This document shows positions 18,263-26,895 of a stretch of 64,000 nucleotides of DNA, piece by piece. Positions within the stretch are counted from its first letter, which is position 1. Each line of letters opens with the position of its first letter. The stretch is from G965205255 sp965205255 (lineage in GTDB: Bacteria > Pseudomonadota > Gammaproteobacteria > Pseudomonadales > Endozoicomonadaceae), in NCBI GenBank assembly GCA_965205255.1, contig OZ242051.1:2418001-2482000 (forward strand). The letters run 5' to 3'. A program made the position numbers and the translations under genes. The notes under the pieces are model-generated. The model worked only from the letters and a program-made list of their open reading frames with translations. It did no database searches and had not been told where the DNA came from.

Positions 18263-18295
18263 GCAGGGACTAAATCATCCAGGCAAATAACATCT
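18263..18295. repeat. short dispersed repeat (GCAGGGACTAAATCAT type), copy 2
   Basis: Shares GCAGGGACTAAATCAT and the AAATAA block with the copy at 7293-7325. In both copies it lies in a gap between unrelated genes. Confidence 0.55.
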
Positions 18296-18320
18296 GTATT
18301 GTGCATACTTCAGGACGAAG

Positions 18321-18355
18321 AAAATTAAAAGACGTTGACAGCGTCAAATAATTTT
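18321..18355. other. imperfect inverted repeat/hairpin upstream of secE
   Basis: AAAATTA and TAATTTT outer arms (7 bp), a 3x3 internal mismatch, GACG/CGTC inner arms and the loop TTGACAG. It lacks a T run, so it is not an obvious terminator; it could be RNA structure or chance. Confidence 0.35.
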
Positions 18356-18674
18356 CGTGATTGGGGTAGTCTTTAACAGCCCCAATAGATGTTTTAAGCG
18401 TGAGTGAGTGGCTACCAGTATTTTGTGTAAATTTGCTTTAATGTGCAAATAATGTATATTACTCCATTTGATTATATGCTTGGGCTAGTTCATAGATTAT
18501 TTAACCTTGCTCGGTCTGGGTGGTTATGACATGTATTACCGTTGTTTTTGCTCACATTGCAGGTCTCATCTTTGACGAAGGCATGCAATAGCTAGCTCAA
18601 ACAAATTTTACCACATTGAAGTGTATTGCATGTTAGACTATTGAAACTTGTGAAGTTGCGTTAAAATATGGAAT

Positions 18675-19055
18675 ATGATGAACACTGTAATTAAAGATGA
18701 AAAGAGACAGGAAGGGCGCCACGACACTATCAAGTGGTTTGTTGTTGCGATAATTATTGCAGCAGGTGTGTGGGGTAACTCTCATTTTCAGGAAGTATCA
18801 CTGCTTTATAGGGTTATGGTACTGGTTTTTATGGGTATTGTGGTTGCTTTTGTCGCAAAGCAAACTCGTAAAGGCAGTTTATTTTGGGAAATGCTCAAAG
18901 AAGCTAAAGCAGAAGTCAGGCGGGTAGTGTGGCCCACACGTCAGGAAGTCATTCAGACAACACTTATCGTGTTGGTTGTTGTCTTATTAATGGGTCTGGT
19001 GCTTTGGGGAGTGGATTCTTTGCTTGGCTGGGTTGTGAAAAACTTTATTCAATAA
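18675..19055 (+). CDS. secE: preprotein translocase subunit SecE
   Basis: 126 residues; clamps the SecY halves in the inner-membrane SecYEG channel. Three membrane helices as in the E. coli-type protein (about 20-37, 43-62, 95-118) and the essential cytoplasmic amphipathic segment EMLKEAKAEVRRVVWPTRQEVIQTT. Starts at tandem ATG codons. Followed by nusG after 76 bases, as in most bacteria. Confidence 0.96.
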   Translation: MMNTVIKDEKRQEGRHDTIKWFVVAIIIAAGVWGNSHFQEVSLLYRVMVLVFMGIVVAFVAKQTRKGSLFWEMLKEAKAEVRRVVWPTRQEVIQTTLIVLVVVLLMGLVLWGVDSLLGWVVKNFIQ

Positions 19056-19131
19056 GTTTTTTTTGACATGCAGAGCTGTGTAAGTTTCGCATCATTGTAT
19101 GATTAAATTTGAAACGGGATTAAATTGACAT

Positions 19132-19665
19132 ATGGCTAAGCGTTGGTATGTTGTTCATGCTTATTCAGGTTATGAAAAGCGAGTGATGCAGACTCTAAAA
19201 GAAAGTGTCCGCTTGAGAGGCATGGAAGATCTGTTCGGCGAAATTTTGGTACCTGTTGAAGAAATTGTTGAAATTAAAAGCGGTCAAAAGCGCAAGAGTG
19301 AGCGTAAGTTCTTTCCTGGGTATGTTTTGGTAGAGGTGGAAATGAACGACGAAACATGGCATCTCATCAAGAGCACTCCCAGAGTGTTAGGTTTTATCGG
19401 TGGAACGGCTGAAAAGCCAGCGCCCATAACTGAAAAAGAAGCAGATATCATTTTAAGGCGCATAGAAGAAGGTGTAGACAAGCCCAGACCAAAAACATTA
19501 TTTGAGCCAGGCGAGGCCGTTCGTGTTGTTGATGGTCCTTTTGCAGACTTTAATGGCGTAGTTGAAGAAGTTAATTATGAAAAAAACAGACTACAGGTAG
19601 CTGTGACTATTTTTGGTCGCTCAACCCCTGTAGAGCTTGAGTTCGCGCAAGTCGAAAAAGGTTAA
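19132..19665 (+). CDS. nusG: transcription termination/antitermination factor NusG
   Basis: 177 residues. N-terminal NGN domain (KRWYVVHAYSGYEKRVMQTL, FFPGYVLVEVEM) contacts RNA polymerase. C-terminal KOW domain (FEPGEAVRVVDGPFADFNGVVEEVNYEKNRLQVAVTIFGR, quoted here only as the 140-177 region start FEPGEAVRV) contacts Rho or ribosomal S10. Usual size and place between secE and rplK. Confidence 0.97.
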   Translation: MAKRWYVVHAYSGYEKRVMQTLKESVRLRGMEDLFGEILVPVEEIVEIKSGQKRKSERKFFPGYVLVEVEMNDETWHLIKSTPRVLGFIGGTAEKPAPITEKEADIILRRIEEGVDKPRPKTLFEPGEAVRVVDGPFADFNGVVEEVNYEKNRLQVAVTIFGRSTPVELEFAQVEKG

Positions 19666-19745
19666 TAAGTTTGTTTTTTAACAGGCGGGGATGAGCAGTT
19701 TTAATTTATTGAAACCAAAACCTCTGATTTTTTTATTTAGGGTTC

Positions 19746-19773
19746 TTGGTTTTTTGGTAAAAACCCGTATAAT
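19746..19773 (+). promoter_or_regulatory. sigma-70 promoter for rplKAJL-rpoBC
   Basis: TTGGTT, 16 bases, then a perfect TATAAT at 19768-19773, about 155 bases before rplK. The position matches the L11 operon promoter of enteric bacteria. Confidence 0.7.
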
Positions 19774-19930
19774 ATGGCTCCGGTTTTGTGGTCGATATAA
19801 TTCATGGCTGATCTAATGATAGACAGGCCAAGAATAAACAAAAATTTAAAGGTAGTGAAAGTTATTATAGGGAAGCTGAGTGTTTGTGTTAAACGGATAT
19901 TCAGCGTTACACCCAAGTATTGAGGTTATT

Positions 19931-20362
19931 ATGGCTAAAAAAGTACAAGCTTATATCAAGTTGCAGGTTGCAGCTGGAAAGGCAAATCCCAGTCCACCGG
20001 TTGGTCCTGCTTTGGGTCAGCACGGCGTAAATATCATGGAGTTTTGCAAGGCGTTTAATGCTCAGACTCAGCACCTAGATGCAGGCATGCCTACACCTGT
20101 TATTATTACTGTATATAGTGATCGCAGTTTTACCTTCATCTTAAAAACACCGCCCGCATCTGTTCTTTTAAAAAAAGCACTAAAACTCAAAAAAGGTTCT
20201 GGTCGCCCTAACCTGGACAAGGTAGGGACAGTAAATCGTGATCAATTACTTGAAATTGCCAAAATCAAAGAACCTGACTTAACAGCAGCAGATGAAGATG
20301 CAGCTATCCGTACAATTGCTGGAAGTGCCCTTAGCATGGGTCTTAATGTGGAGGGTATTTAA
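19931..20362 (+). CDS. rplK: 50S ribosomal protein L11
   Basis: 143 residues from ATG 19931 (MAKKVQAYIKLQVAAG), the conserved start; the longer frame from 19880 adds 17 non-homologous residues. N-terminal domain with PSPPVGPALGQHGVNIMEFCKAFN binds L10/IF2/RelA region factors; C-terminal domain (KKGSGRPNLDKVGTVNRDQL) binds 23S rRNA at the GTPase centre. Confidence 0.98.
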   Translation: MAKKVQAYIKLQVAAGKANPSPPVGPALGQHGVNIMEFCKAFNAQTQHLDAGMPTPVIITVYSDRSFTFILKTPPASVLLKKALKLKKGSGRPNLDKVGTVNRDQLLEIAKIKEPDLTAADEDAAIRTIAGSALSMGLNVEGI

Positions 20363-21058
20363 ATGGCAAAGTTAACAAAGCGTGCAAAACTAATTGCAGA
20401 AAAAACAGACTCCACAAAAGTTTATCCTTTTGAAGATGCAGCAAATCTACTTAAGGAACTTTCTACTGTTAAGTTCAAAGAATCCGTAGATATTGCTGTA
20501 AACCTTGGTGTGGACCCTCGAAAATCTGATCAGGTAGTGCGTGGATCAACAGTTTTACCCAAAGGTACGGGTAAAGATATACGTGTAGCTGTATTTACTC
20601 AGGGCGATAATGCTGATGCTGCAAAGCAAGCCGGTGCTGAGTTAGTTGGTATGGAAGATCTTGCTACTGAAATTAAAGGTGGCAAGATGGATTTTGATGT
20701 AGTTATTGCTTCACCAGATGCTATGCGTGTAGTTGGTCAGCTTGGCCAGTTGCTTGGACCTCGTGGTTTGATGCCCAACCCAAAACTCGGCACAGTGACG
20801 CCTAATATTGCTGAAGCTGTTACAAATGCAAAATCGGGGCAGGTGCGTTTCCGTACTGACAAGAATGGGATTATCCATACAAGCATTGGTAATATTGACT
20901 TTAATTCCGGAGACTTGAGAGAAAATTCTCTGGCGTTAATAGCTGAGCTTAAAAAGTTAAAGCCTTCATCTTCCAAGGGTATTTATGTTAAGAAAGTGAC
21001 TTTATCTACAACAATGGGTCCTGGATTAACAGTCGATGCCGGATCGCTTGAAGTTTAA
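20363..21058 (+). CDS. rplA: 50S ribosomal protein L1
   Basis: 231 residues; rRNA-binding L1-stalk protein and, in relatives, translational repressor of its own operon. KVYPFEDAANLLKELSTVKFKESVD, GTGKDIRVAVFTQG and LGPRGLMPNPKLGTVT are diagnostic. ATG immediately follows the rplK stop, so the two are coupled. Confidence 0.98.
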   Translation: MAKLTKRAKLIAEKTDSTKVYPFEDAANLLKELSTVKFKESVDIAVNLGVDPRKSDQVVRGSTVLPKGTGKDIRVAVFTQGDNADAAKQAGAELVGMEDLATEIKGGKMDFDVVIASPDAMRVVGQLGQLLGPRGLMPNPKLGTVTPNIAEAVTNAKSGQVRFRTDKNGIIHTSIGNIDFNSGDLRENSLALIAELKKLKPSSSKGIYVKKVTLSTTMGPGLTVDAGSLEV

Positions 21059-21184
21059 AGTAATTAAATAGGGTGCAGGGAGTGTTGAGCTGTTTGTGCT
21101 TTTTAGTTTGTGATTTATTGAATTGGTGGTGATACATAAAAAACATATGTACTTCATCACAAACTGAACTTTGAGGGTTCCATT

Positions 21185-21285
21185 AGGAATCTGTCAAAGA
21201 CCGCGGGTGCGTTAACGGCAATCAGCTTTATGTTGTGACATTGTCTTAGGTGCTTAATTTCCTGCGTAGATGGTGTAAGGTAACC
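21185..21285 (+). promoter_or_regulatory. L10 leader (rplJ autoregulatory mRNA structure)
   Basis: The rplA-rplJ gap contains CAAAGACCG (21195) and CCTGCGTAGATGGTG (21261), in the order and context of the L10(L7/L12)4-binding leader of gammaproteobacteria. It should allow repression of rplJL translation by L10. Ends are approximate. Confidence 0.75.
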
Positions 21286-21361
21286 CTTATTACCGATTTT
21301 TAGATGCATTCACCGGTTTTTCGGTTGAATGAAAACAGTGTAATTTATTGGAGTAAAGCCA

Positions 21362-21895
21362 ATGGCGTTAGGTCTCGAAGACAAAAAGGCGATAGTAGCC
21401 GAGGTCGCCGAGGTTGCTCAAAACGCTCTGTCGGCTGTTGTTGCAGACTATCATGGTCTTACAGTAGAGCAGATGACCGAACTTCGCAAGAAGGCGCGTG
21501 AAGAAAAGGTGTACTTGCGTATAGTGCGTAATACACTGGCCAAACGTGCAATAGGTGATACTGAGTATGCTTGTCTGAATGAGGCTTTGGTAGGACCAAC
21601 AGTGCTTGCGTTTTCTCAGGAAGATCCTGGCGCTGCAGCGCGCCTTATGAAGGACTTTTCTAAAGAATTTGATGAGCTTGAGGTCAAAGCGCTGTCAATT
21701 AGTGGTCAATTGCTTGAAGCAGGGCAAATTGATGTGTTGGCAAAATTGCCAACACTGGATCAGGCGCGTGCACAGCTTATGAGTGTGATGATTGCACCTG
21801 TAACTAAACTGGCAAGGACATTAAACGAGGTCCCTTCCAAAGTTACCCGTGCTGTTGCAGCTGTGGCGGATCAAAAGAAAGCAAATCAGGCTTGA
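21362..21895 (+). CDS. rplJ: 50S ribosomal protein L10
   Basis: 177 residues; base of the L7/L12 stalk. Begins MALGLEDKKAIVAEVAEVA, with the RNA-binding domain through about residue 130 (VYLRIVRNTLAKRA) and the C-terminal helix that holds L7/L12 dimers. A GGAG site lies 9 bases upstream of ATG 21362. Confidence 0.97.
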   Translation: MALGLEDKKAIVAEVAEVAQNALSAVVADYHGLTVEQMTELRKKAREEKVYLRIVRNTLAKRAIGDTEYACLNEALVGPTVLAFSQEDPGAAARLMKDFSKEFDELEVKALSISGQLLEAGQIDVLAKLPTLDQARAQLMSVMIAPVTKLARTLNEVPSKVTRAVAAVADQKKANQA

Positions 21896-21970
21896 TTTTT
21901 TTCGTCTTAATTGATTATTTTAAGCCAGCCATATTGTAAGGCTGGTTTTCAGGAATATTTGGAGTGAATA

Positions 21971-22351
21971 ATGGCTCTTTCTAAAGAAGAAATTTTAGAA
22001 GCAATTGCTGAAATGTCAGTAATGGATGTTGTTGAACTGGTTTCAGCAATGGAAGAAAAATTTGGTGTTAGTGCTCAGGCTGCTGTCGCAGTAGCTGCTG
22101 CCCCTGGAGCTGGCGAAGGTGGTGGCGCTGTTGCTGAGAAAACTGAGTTTGACGTTATTCTTTCTGCTATTGGTGATAAAAAAGTTAATGTTATCAAGGC
22201 TGTTCGTGCAATAACAGCTCTTGGTCTTAAAGAAGCAAAAGCTGTTGTTGATGGGGCACCTTGTCCTGTTAAGGAAGCTGTATCTAAAGATGAAGCTGAA
22301 GACATGAAAAAACAACTTGAAGAAGCTGGTGCAACAGTAGAAGTTAAATAA
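21971..22351 (+). CDS. rplL: 50S ribosomal protein L7/L12
   Basis: 126 residues: N-terminal dimerisation helices (LSKEEILEAIAEMSVMDVVEL), Ala/Gly-rich hinge (about 36-52) and the C-terminal factor-binding domain (FDVILSAIGDKKVNVIKAVR, GLKEAKAVVDGAP). Recruits translational GTPases. Confidence 0.98.
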   Translation: MALSKEEILEAIAEMSVMDVVELVSAMEEKFGVSAQAAVAVAAAPGAGEGGGAVAEKTEFDVILSAIGDKKVNVIKAVRAITALGLKEAKAVVDGAPCPVKEAVSKDEAEDMKKQLEEAGATVEVK

Positions 22352-22399
22352 CTTTTATAAATTGCAAAAGAACAATTTCTTTGAGATAATCGTTCGGAT

Positions 22400-22428
22400 G
22401 GCTGGTGCTTTTTAGCGTCGGCCTTTTT
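22400..22428 (+). terminator. rplL-rpoB attenuator/terminator
   Basis: Nine-pair stem GGCTGGTGC / GCGTCGGCC (three G-U pairs in RNA), 6-base loop, then TTTTT. It lies about 50 bases after rplL and 320 before rpoB, where enteric bacteria have a partial terminator that sets the ribosomal protein to RNA polymerase ratio. Confidence 0.7.
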
Positions 22429-22746
22429 CCGTTGCATTTCATTATAGAGTTTGTAGAGCATAGTATAAATAGTCTTATGTAGAAAAGTGCTATATGAATG
22501 AGTAGATAGCAACCTTTTGGCTACGTGAGTCAGGGGTGGGATGTGTTAAACAAATGAAAGAATTTCTTGTTTAATTGATAGAAATTTTCTACATTCCTTA
22601 TCTCTCTTTGTGATGTTATACAATTGATATTCTGTGCGGTAAACAGATGGGCAAACCGCCCTTTTGTCCTCAAGAAATATGTTGTGGCCAGTTAAAACTG
22701 GATGTGGCACGACAAACTCACAGGTTGATCTGGCTGGGGAACACTG

Positions 22747-25700
22747 ATGGCTTACTCATATACTGAGAAAAAACGTATCCGCAAGGATTTTGGTAGCTTA
22801 ACTCGGGTAATGGATGTTCCTTACCTTTTGGCTATACAAATAGATTCTTACAGGAATCTGTTACAGCAGGATAAAGAACCAACAGGACGAGATGATATTG
22901 GCTTACAAGCTGCATTTAAATCCGTATTTCCAATCGTAAGTTATTCCGGCAATGCGGTGTTGGAGTACGTTAGTTATCGTTTAGGTAACCCTGTTTTTGA
23001 TGTGAAGGAATGCCAGTCAAGAGGCATTACGTACTCTGTACCTTTACGTGTGAAGGTGCGTCTGATTATTTATGATAAAGAAAGCACGAGCAAGGCTATT
23101 AAAAGCATTAAAGAACAAGAAGTTTATATGGGTGAAATTCCACTCATGACACAAAATGGCACGTTTGTTATAAATGGTATTGAGCGTGTCGTGGTTTCCC
23201 AGCTTCATCGCTCGCCAGGTGTGTTTTTTGATCATGATCGTGGTAAAACCCACTCTTCAGGAAAAGTGCTCTATTCTGCACGTATCATTCCTTATCGAGG
23301 CTCTTGGCTTGACTTTGAATTTGATCCTAAGGATCTGCTTTATGTGCGTATAGACCGACGTCGTAAGCTACCTGTGACCATATTGCTCAGAGCGTTAGGG
23401 TATAGTAGTGAGCAGATGCTAGATATGTTCTTTGATATACAAGAATACACAATTGGCTCTAAAGGTGTATCTTACAGTGTACATCCTGAACAGCTCCGAG
23501 GAGAAATACATACCTTTGATATTAAAGATTGTAAAGGGAGCATAGTTGTTGAGGCCGGCCGACGTGTAACAGCAAGACATGTAAAGACACTTCAAAAAGA
23601 TGGTTTGAAAAAACTGGATGCCCCATTAGATTTAATTGTTGGTAAAACGCTTGCAAAATCGGTGATAGTCAAAAAAACAGGTGAGATTATCGCTAATTGT
23701 AACGTAGAGGTTACTAAAGATCTTTTTGAGAAATTTATTGAAGCCGGCATCAAAAAAGTTCATCTTATTTATACCAATGAGCTCGATTGTGGAAGTTATA
23801 TTTCTGATACATTGCGATCTGATTCTGCTCAAAATGCTGTTGATGCGTTGGTTGAAATTTACCGGATGATGCGTCCCGGAGAGCCTCCAACCAAAGAAGC
23901 TGCAGAGCAGTTATTTTCTAATTTATTCTTTAGCAGTGAGCGTTACGATCTTTCTGCTGTAGGGCGGATGAAATTTAACCGCAGGATTGGCCGAGAATCA
24001 GATCTAGGTGCAGGCATTCTCAACAATGAAGATATTGTCGATGTAATCAAAGAACTGGTAAATATTCGCAATGGTCTCGGTGTATGTGATGACATTGATC
24101 ACCTTGGAAATCGCCGGGTTCGATCTGTAGGTGAAATGACAGAAAATCAGTTTCGTATGGGATTGGTTCGAGTTGAGCGAGCTGTTAAAGAGCGCTTGTC
24201 AATGGCTGAAAGTGAAGGGCTGATGCCTCAGGATTTAATCAACTCCAAGCCAGTGGCGGCCACTATTAAGGAGTTTTTTGGTTCCAGTCAGTTATCTCAG
24301 TTCATGGATCAGAATAACCCGCTTTCAGAAATCACACACAAACGTCGTATTTCTGCGTTGGGGCCAGGTGGTTTGACTCGTGAGCGTGCCGGATTTGAAG
24401 TACGGGATGTGCACACAACGCATTATGGCAGGGTTTGCCCTATTGAAACGCCTGAAGGTCCAAACATAGGTCTGATTAACTCTTTATCTACTTATGCAAG
24501 AGCTAATGAATATGGATTTCTTGAAAGTCCATATAGAAAAGTGGTAGATGGCAGGGTAACTGATGAAATTGCATATCTGTCAGCTATAGAAGAAGGCGAA
24601 GAATATATAGCTCAGGTGACAGCGAAAACAGATGAACATGGAGTTCTTAAAAAAGATGAACTGATTAATGTTCGTCATCGTAATGAGTTTACGTTGGCAT
24701 CCGTTGATCAGGTAACATATATGGATATTTCACCTCAGCAAGTAGTATCTGTTGCGGCATCGCTGATTCCTTTTCTGGAGCACGATGATGCTAACCGTGC
24801 CTTGATGGGATCAAATATGCAACGTCAGGCTGTTCCAACCGTTAAGGCAGACAAGCCGGTGGTAGGCACAGGTATGGAGCGTAATGTTGCCCGTGACTCT
24901 GGTGTTTGTGTAGTTGCCCGTCGTGGTGGTGTTGTGGATAGCGTCGATGCTGCTCGTATTGTTATCCGAGTGAATCAGGAAGAGATACTTCCCGGTGAAA
25001 ATGGCGTGGATATATACAACCTTACCAAATATACTCGTTCAAATCATAACACGTGTATAAATCAGCGCCCTCTTGTAAACAGGGGAGATCTGGTTGCAGT
25101 TAAGGACATCCTTGCGGATGGGCCCTCTACTGATATGGGAGAGCTGGCGCTAGGGCAAAATATGCGTATAGCATTCATGCCTTGGAATGGCTACAACTTT
25201 GAAGACTCTATTCTTATCTCTGAACGTGTGGTTCAAGAAGATCGTCTGACTAGTATTCATATACAAGAGCTTACCTGTACTGCCCGTGATACCAAACTTG
25301 GTTCAGAAGAAGTGACTTCAGATATACCTAATGTTGGTGAAGCAGCACTGAACAAGCTTGATGAAGCAGGTATTGTCTATGTGGGTGCTGAAGTTGAAGG
25401 TGGCGACATTTTGGTAGGTAAGGTTACACCAAAAGGTGAAACTCAGTTAACTCCTGAAGAAAAACTGCTACGGGCTATCTTTGGTGAGAAAGCATCTGAT
25501 GTTAAAGATACGTCATTACGGGTACCTAACAGTATGAAAGGTACTGTTATTGATGTTCAAGTGTTTACCCGTGATGGTGTTGAGAAAGATTCACGTGCAC
25601 TTGCCATAGAAAAAGAGCAACTTGATCAGGTACGTAAAGATTTGAATGAAGAGTATCGGGTTGTTGAAGAAGATACCTATCAACGTATGGAAAAATTGCT

Positions 25701-26832
25701 GACAGGTTCTGGGATTCTGCGTGCACCTGGTTTAATCAAAGGTGATAAATTAACATCAGATTACCTGAGTTCTCTGGAGCGTGAGCGATGGTTCAAAATC
25801 AGTATGGCAGATGAAAGTTTGACTGAAATGCTGATTAATGCAGAAAAGCAATTAACAGAACTACGCCAGACACTGGATGAGCGTTTTGAAAATCAGAAGA
25901 AAAAGATTCAAACCGGCGATGATATGGCACCAGGTGTTTTAAAGGTTGCTAAGGTTTATCTTGCTATCAAACGTCACATTCAGCCGGGAGATAAGATGGC
26001 CGGTCGTCATGGTAATAAAGGTGTGATCTCCATGATTATGCCAGTTGAAGATATGCCTTATGACGTTGAAGGAAATTCGGTAGATATAGTACTGAACCCT
26101 CTTGGTGTTCCATCTCGTATGAATGTAGGACAAGTGCTGGAAACCCATTTAGGTGCTGCATCTAAAGGTATTGGTAATAAAATCAATAAAATGCTACAGG
26201 CTCAGCGTACTATCGCTGAAATTCGTGAGTTTCTGGATCAGGTATACAATAAAGTGGGAGCTAATGCGAGTAAGCACGTTAATATTGATGATCTTACTGA
26301 TAAGGATGTGATGGAGTTGGCTCGTAACTTATGTGGTGGCTTACCAATAGCTACTCCTGTATTTGATGGTGCTAAAGAAAGTGAAATCAAAGAATTACTG
26401 GAGTTGGCAGGTATTGATGAAAGTGGTCAGATAGAACTTTATGATGGTCGAACAGGCGATAAGTTTGATCGTCCTGTGACTGTGGGTTATATGTACATGC
26501 TGAAGTTGAATCATCTGGTTGATGATAAAATGCATGCGCGCTCAACGGGCTCTTATTCACTGGTTACGCAGCAGCCTTTAGGTGGTAAAGCCCAGTTTGG
26601 CGGACAGCGTTTTGGTGAGATGGAAGTATGGGCTCTGGAAGCTTATGGTGCTGCATATACCTTGCAGGAAATGCTTACAGTAAAGTCTGATGATGTAAAT
26701 GGTCGAACCAAAATGTACAAAAATATTGTTGATGGTGATTATCGTATGGAAGCAGGAATGCCGGAATCTTTCAATGTATTGGTGAAAGAATTTCGTTCGC
26801 TTGGTATCGATATCGAACTGGAATCTGAATAA
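22747..26832 (+). CDS. rpoB: DNA-directed RNA polymerase subunit beta
   Basis: 1361 residues, full length. Conserved features include the rifampicin region (FFGSSQLSQFMDQNNPLSEITHKRRISALGPGG, in the 500-550 region), VCPIETPEGPNIGLI, and the C-terminal KPGDKMAGRHGNKG-like and GQRFGEMEVWALEAYGA motifs. The rifampicin-pocket residues I can read (Gln, Asp, His, Arg, Ser) look like the sensitive type. A 395-base leader with the attenuator precedes it; rpoC follows after 63 bases. Confidence 0.98.
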   Translation: MAYSYTEKKRIRKDFGSLTRVMDVPYLLAIQIDSYRNLLQQDKEPTGRDDIGLQAAFKSVFPIVSYSGNAVLEYVSYRLGNPVFDVKECQSRGITYSVPLRVKVRLIIYDKESTSKAIKSIKEQEVYMGEIPLMTQNGTFVINGIERVVVSQLHRSPGVFFDHDRGKTHSSGKVLYSARIIPYRGSWLDFEFDPKDLLYVRIDRRRKLPVTILLRALGYSSEQMLDMFFDIQEYTIGSKGVSYSVHPEQLRGEIHTFDIKDCKGSIVVEAGRRVTARHVKTLQKDGLKKLDAPLDLIVGKTLAKSVIVKKTGEIIANCNVEVTKDLFEKFIEAGIKKVHLIYTNELDCGSYISDTLRSDSAQNAVDALVEIYRMMRPGEPPTKEAAEQLFSNLFFSSERYDLSAVGRMKFNRRIGRESDLGAGILNNEDIVDVIKELVNIRNGLGVCDDIDHLGNRRVRSVGEMTENQFRMGLVRVERAVKERLSMAESEGLMPQDLINSKPVAATIKEFFGSSQLSQFMDQNNPLSEITHKRRISALGPGGLTRERAGFEVRDVHTTHYGRVCPIETPEGPNIGLINSLSTYARANEYGFLESPYRKVVDGRVTDEIAYLSAIEEGEEYIAQVTAKTDEHGVLKKDELINVRHRNEFTLASVDQVTYMDISPQQVVSVAASLIPFLEHDDANRALMGSNMQRQAVPTVKADKPVVGTGMERNVARDSGVCVVARRGGVVDSVDAARIVIRVNQEEILPGENGVDIYNLTKYTRSNHNTCINQRPLVNRGDLVAVKDILADGPSTDMGELALGQNMRIAFMPWNGYNFEDSILISERVVQEDRLTSIHIQELTCTARDTKLGSEEVTSDIPNVGEAALNKLDEAGIVYVGAEVEGGDILVGKVTPKGETQLTPEEKLLRAIFGEKASDVKDTSLRVPNSMKGTVIDVQVFTRDGVEKDSRALAIEKEQLDQVRKDLNEEYRVVEEDTYQRMEKLLTGSGILRAPGLIKGDKLTSDYLSSLERERWFKISMADESLTEMLINAEKQLTELRQTLDERFENQKKKIQTGDDMAPGVLKVAKVYLAIKRHIQPGDKMAGRHGNKGVISMIMPVEDMPYDVEGNSVDIVLNPLGVPSRMNVGQVLETHLGAASKGIGNKINKMLQAQRTIAEIREFLDQVYNKVGANASKHVNIDDLTDKDVMELARNLCGGLPIATPVFDGAKESEIKELLELAGIDESGQIELYDGRTGDKFDRPVTVGYMYMLKLNHLVDDKMHARSTGSYSLVTQQPLGGKAQFGGQRFGEMEVWALEAYGAAYTLQEMLTVKSDDVNGRTKMYKNIVDGDYRMEAGMPESFNVLVKEFRSLGIDIELESE

Positions 26833-26895
26833 TCTCAGATTTTGAAGATTTAGTTACGACAGGCAAGTGTCTGTCGTTCTCTGTGGGAAGAAGCA

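Larger units (their letters stand above)
18005..18674. other. intergenic region upstream of secE
   Basis: No supported gene. Holds the short repeat copy at 18263-18295, an imperfect 35-base hairpin at 18321-18355 and a TTGGGG/CCCCAA inverted repeat at about 18361-18386. The tRNA cluster and tuf that usually precede secE in gammaproteobacteria are absent. The secE promoter should lie in the right part. Confidence 0.5.
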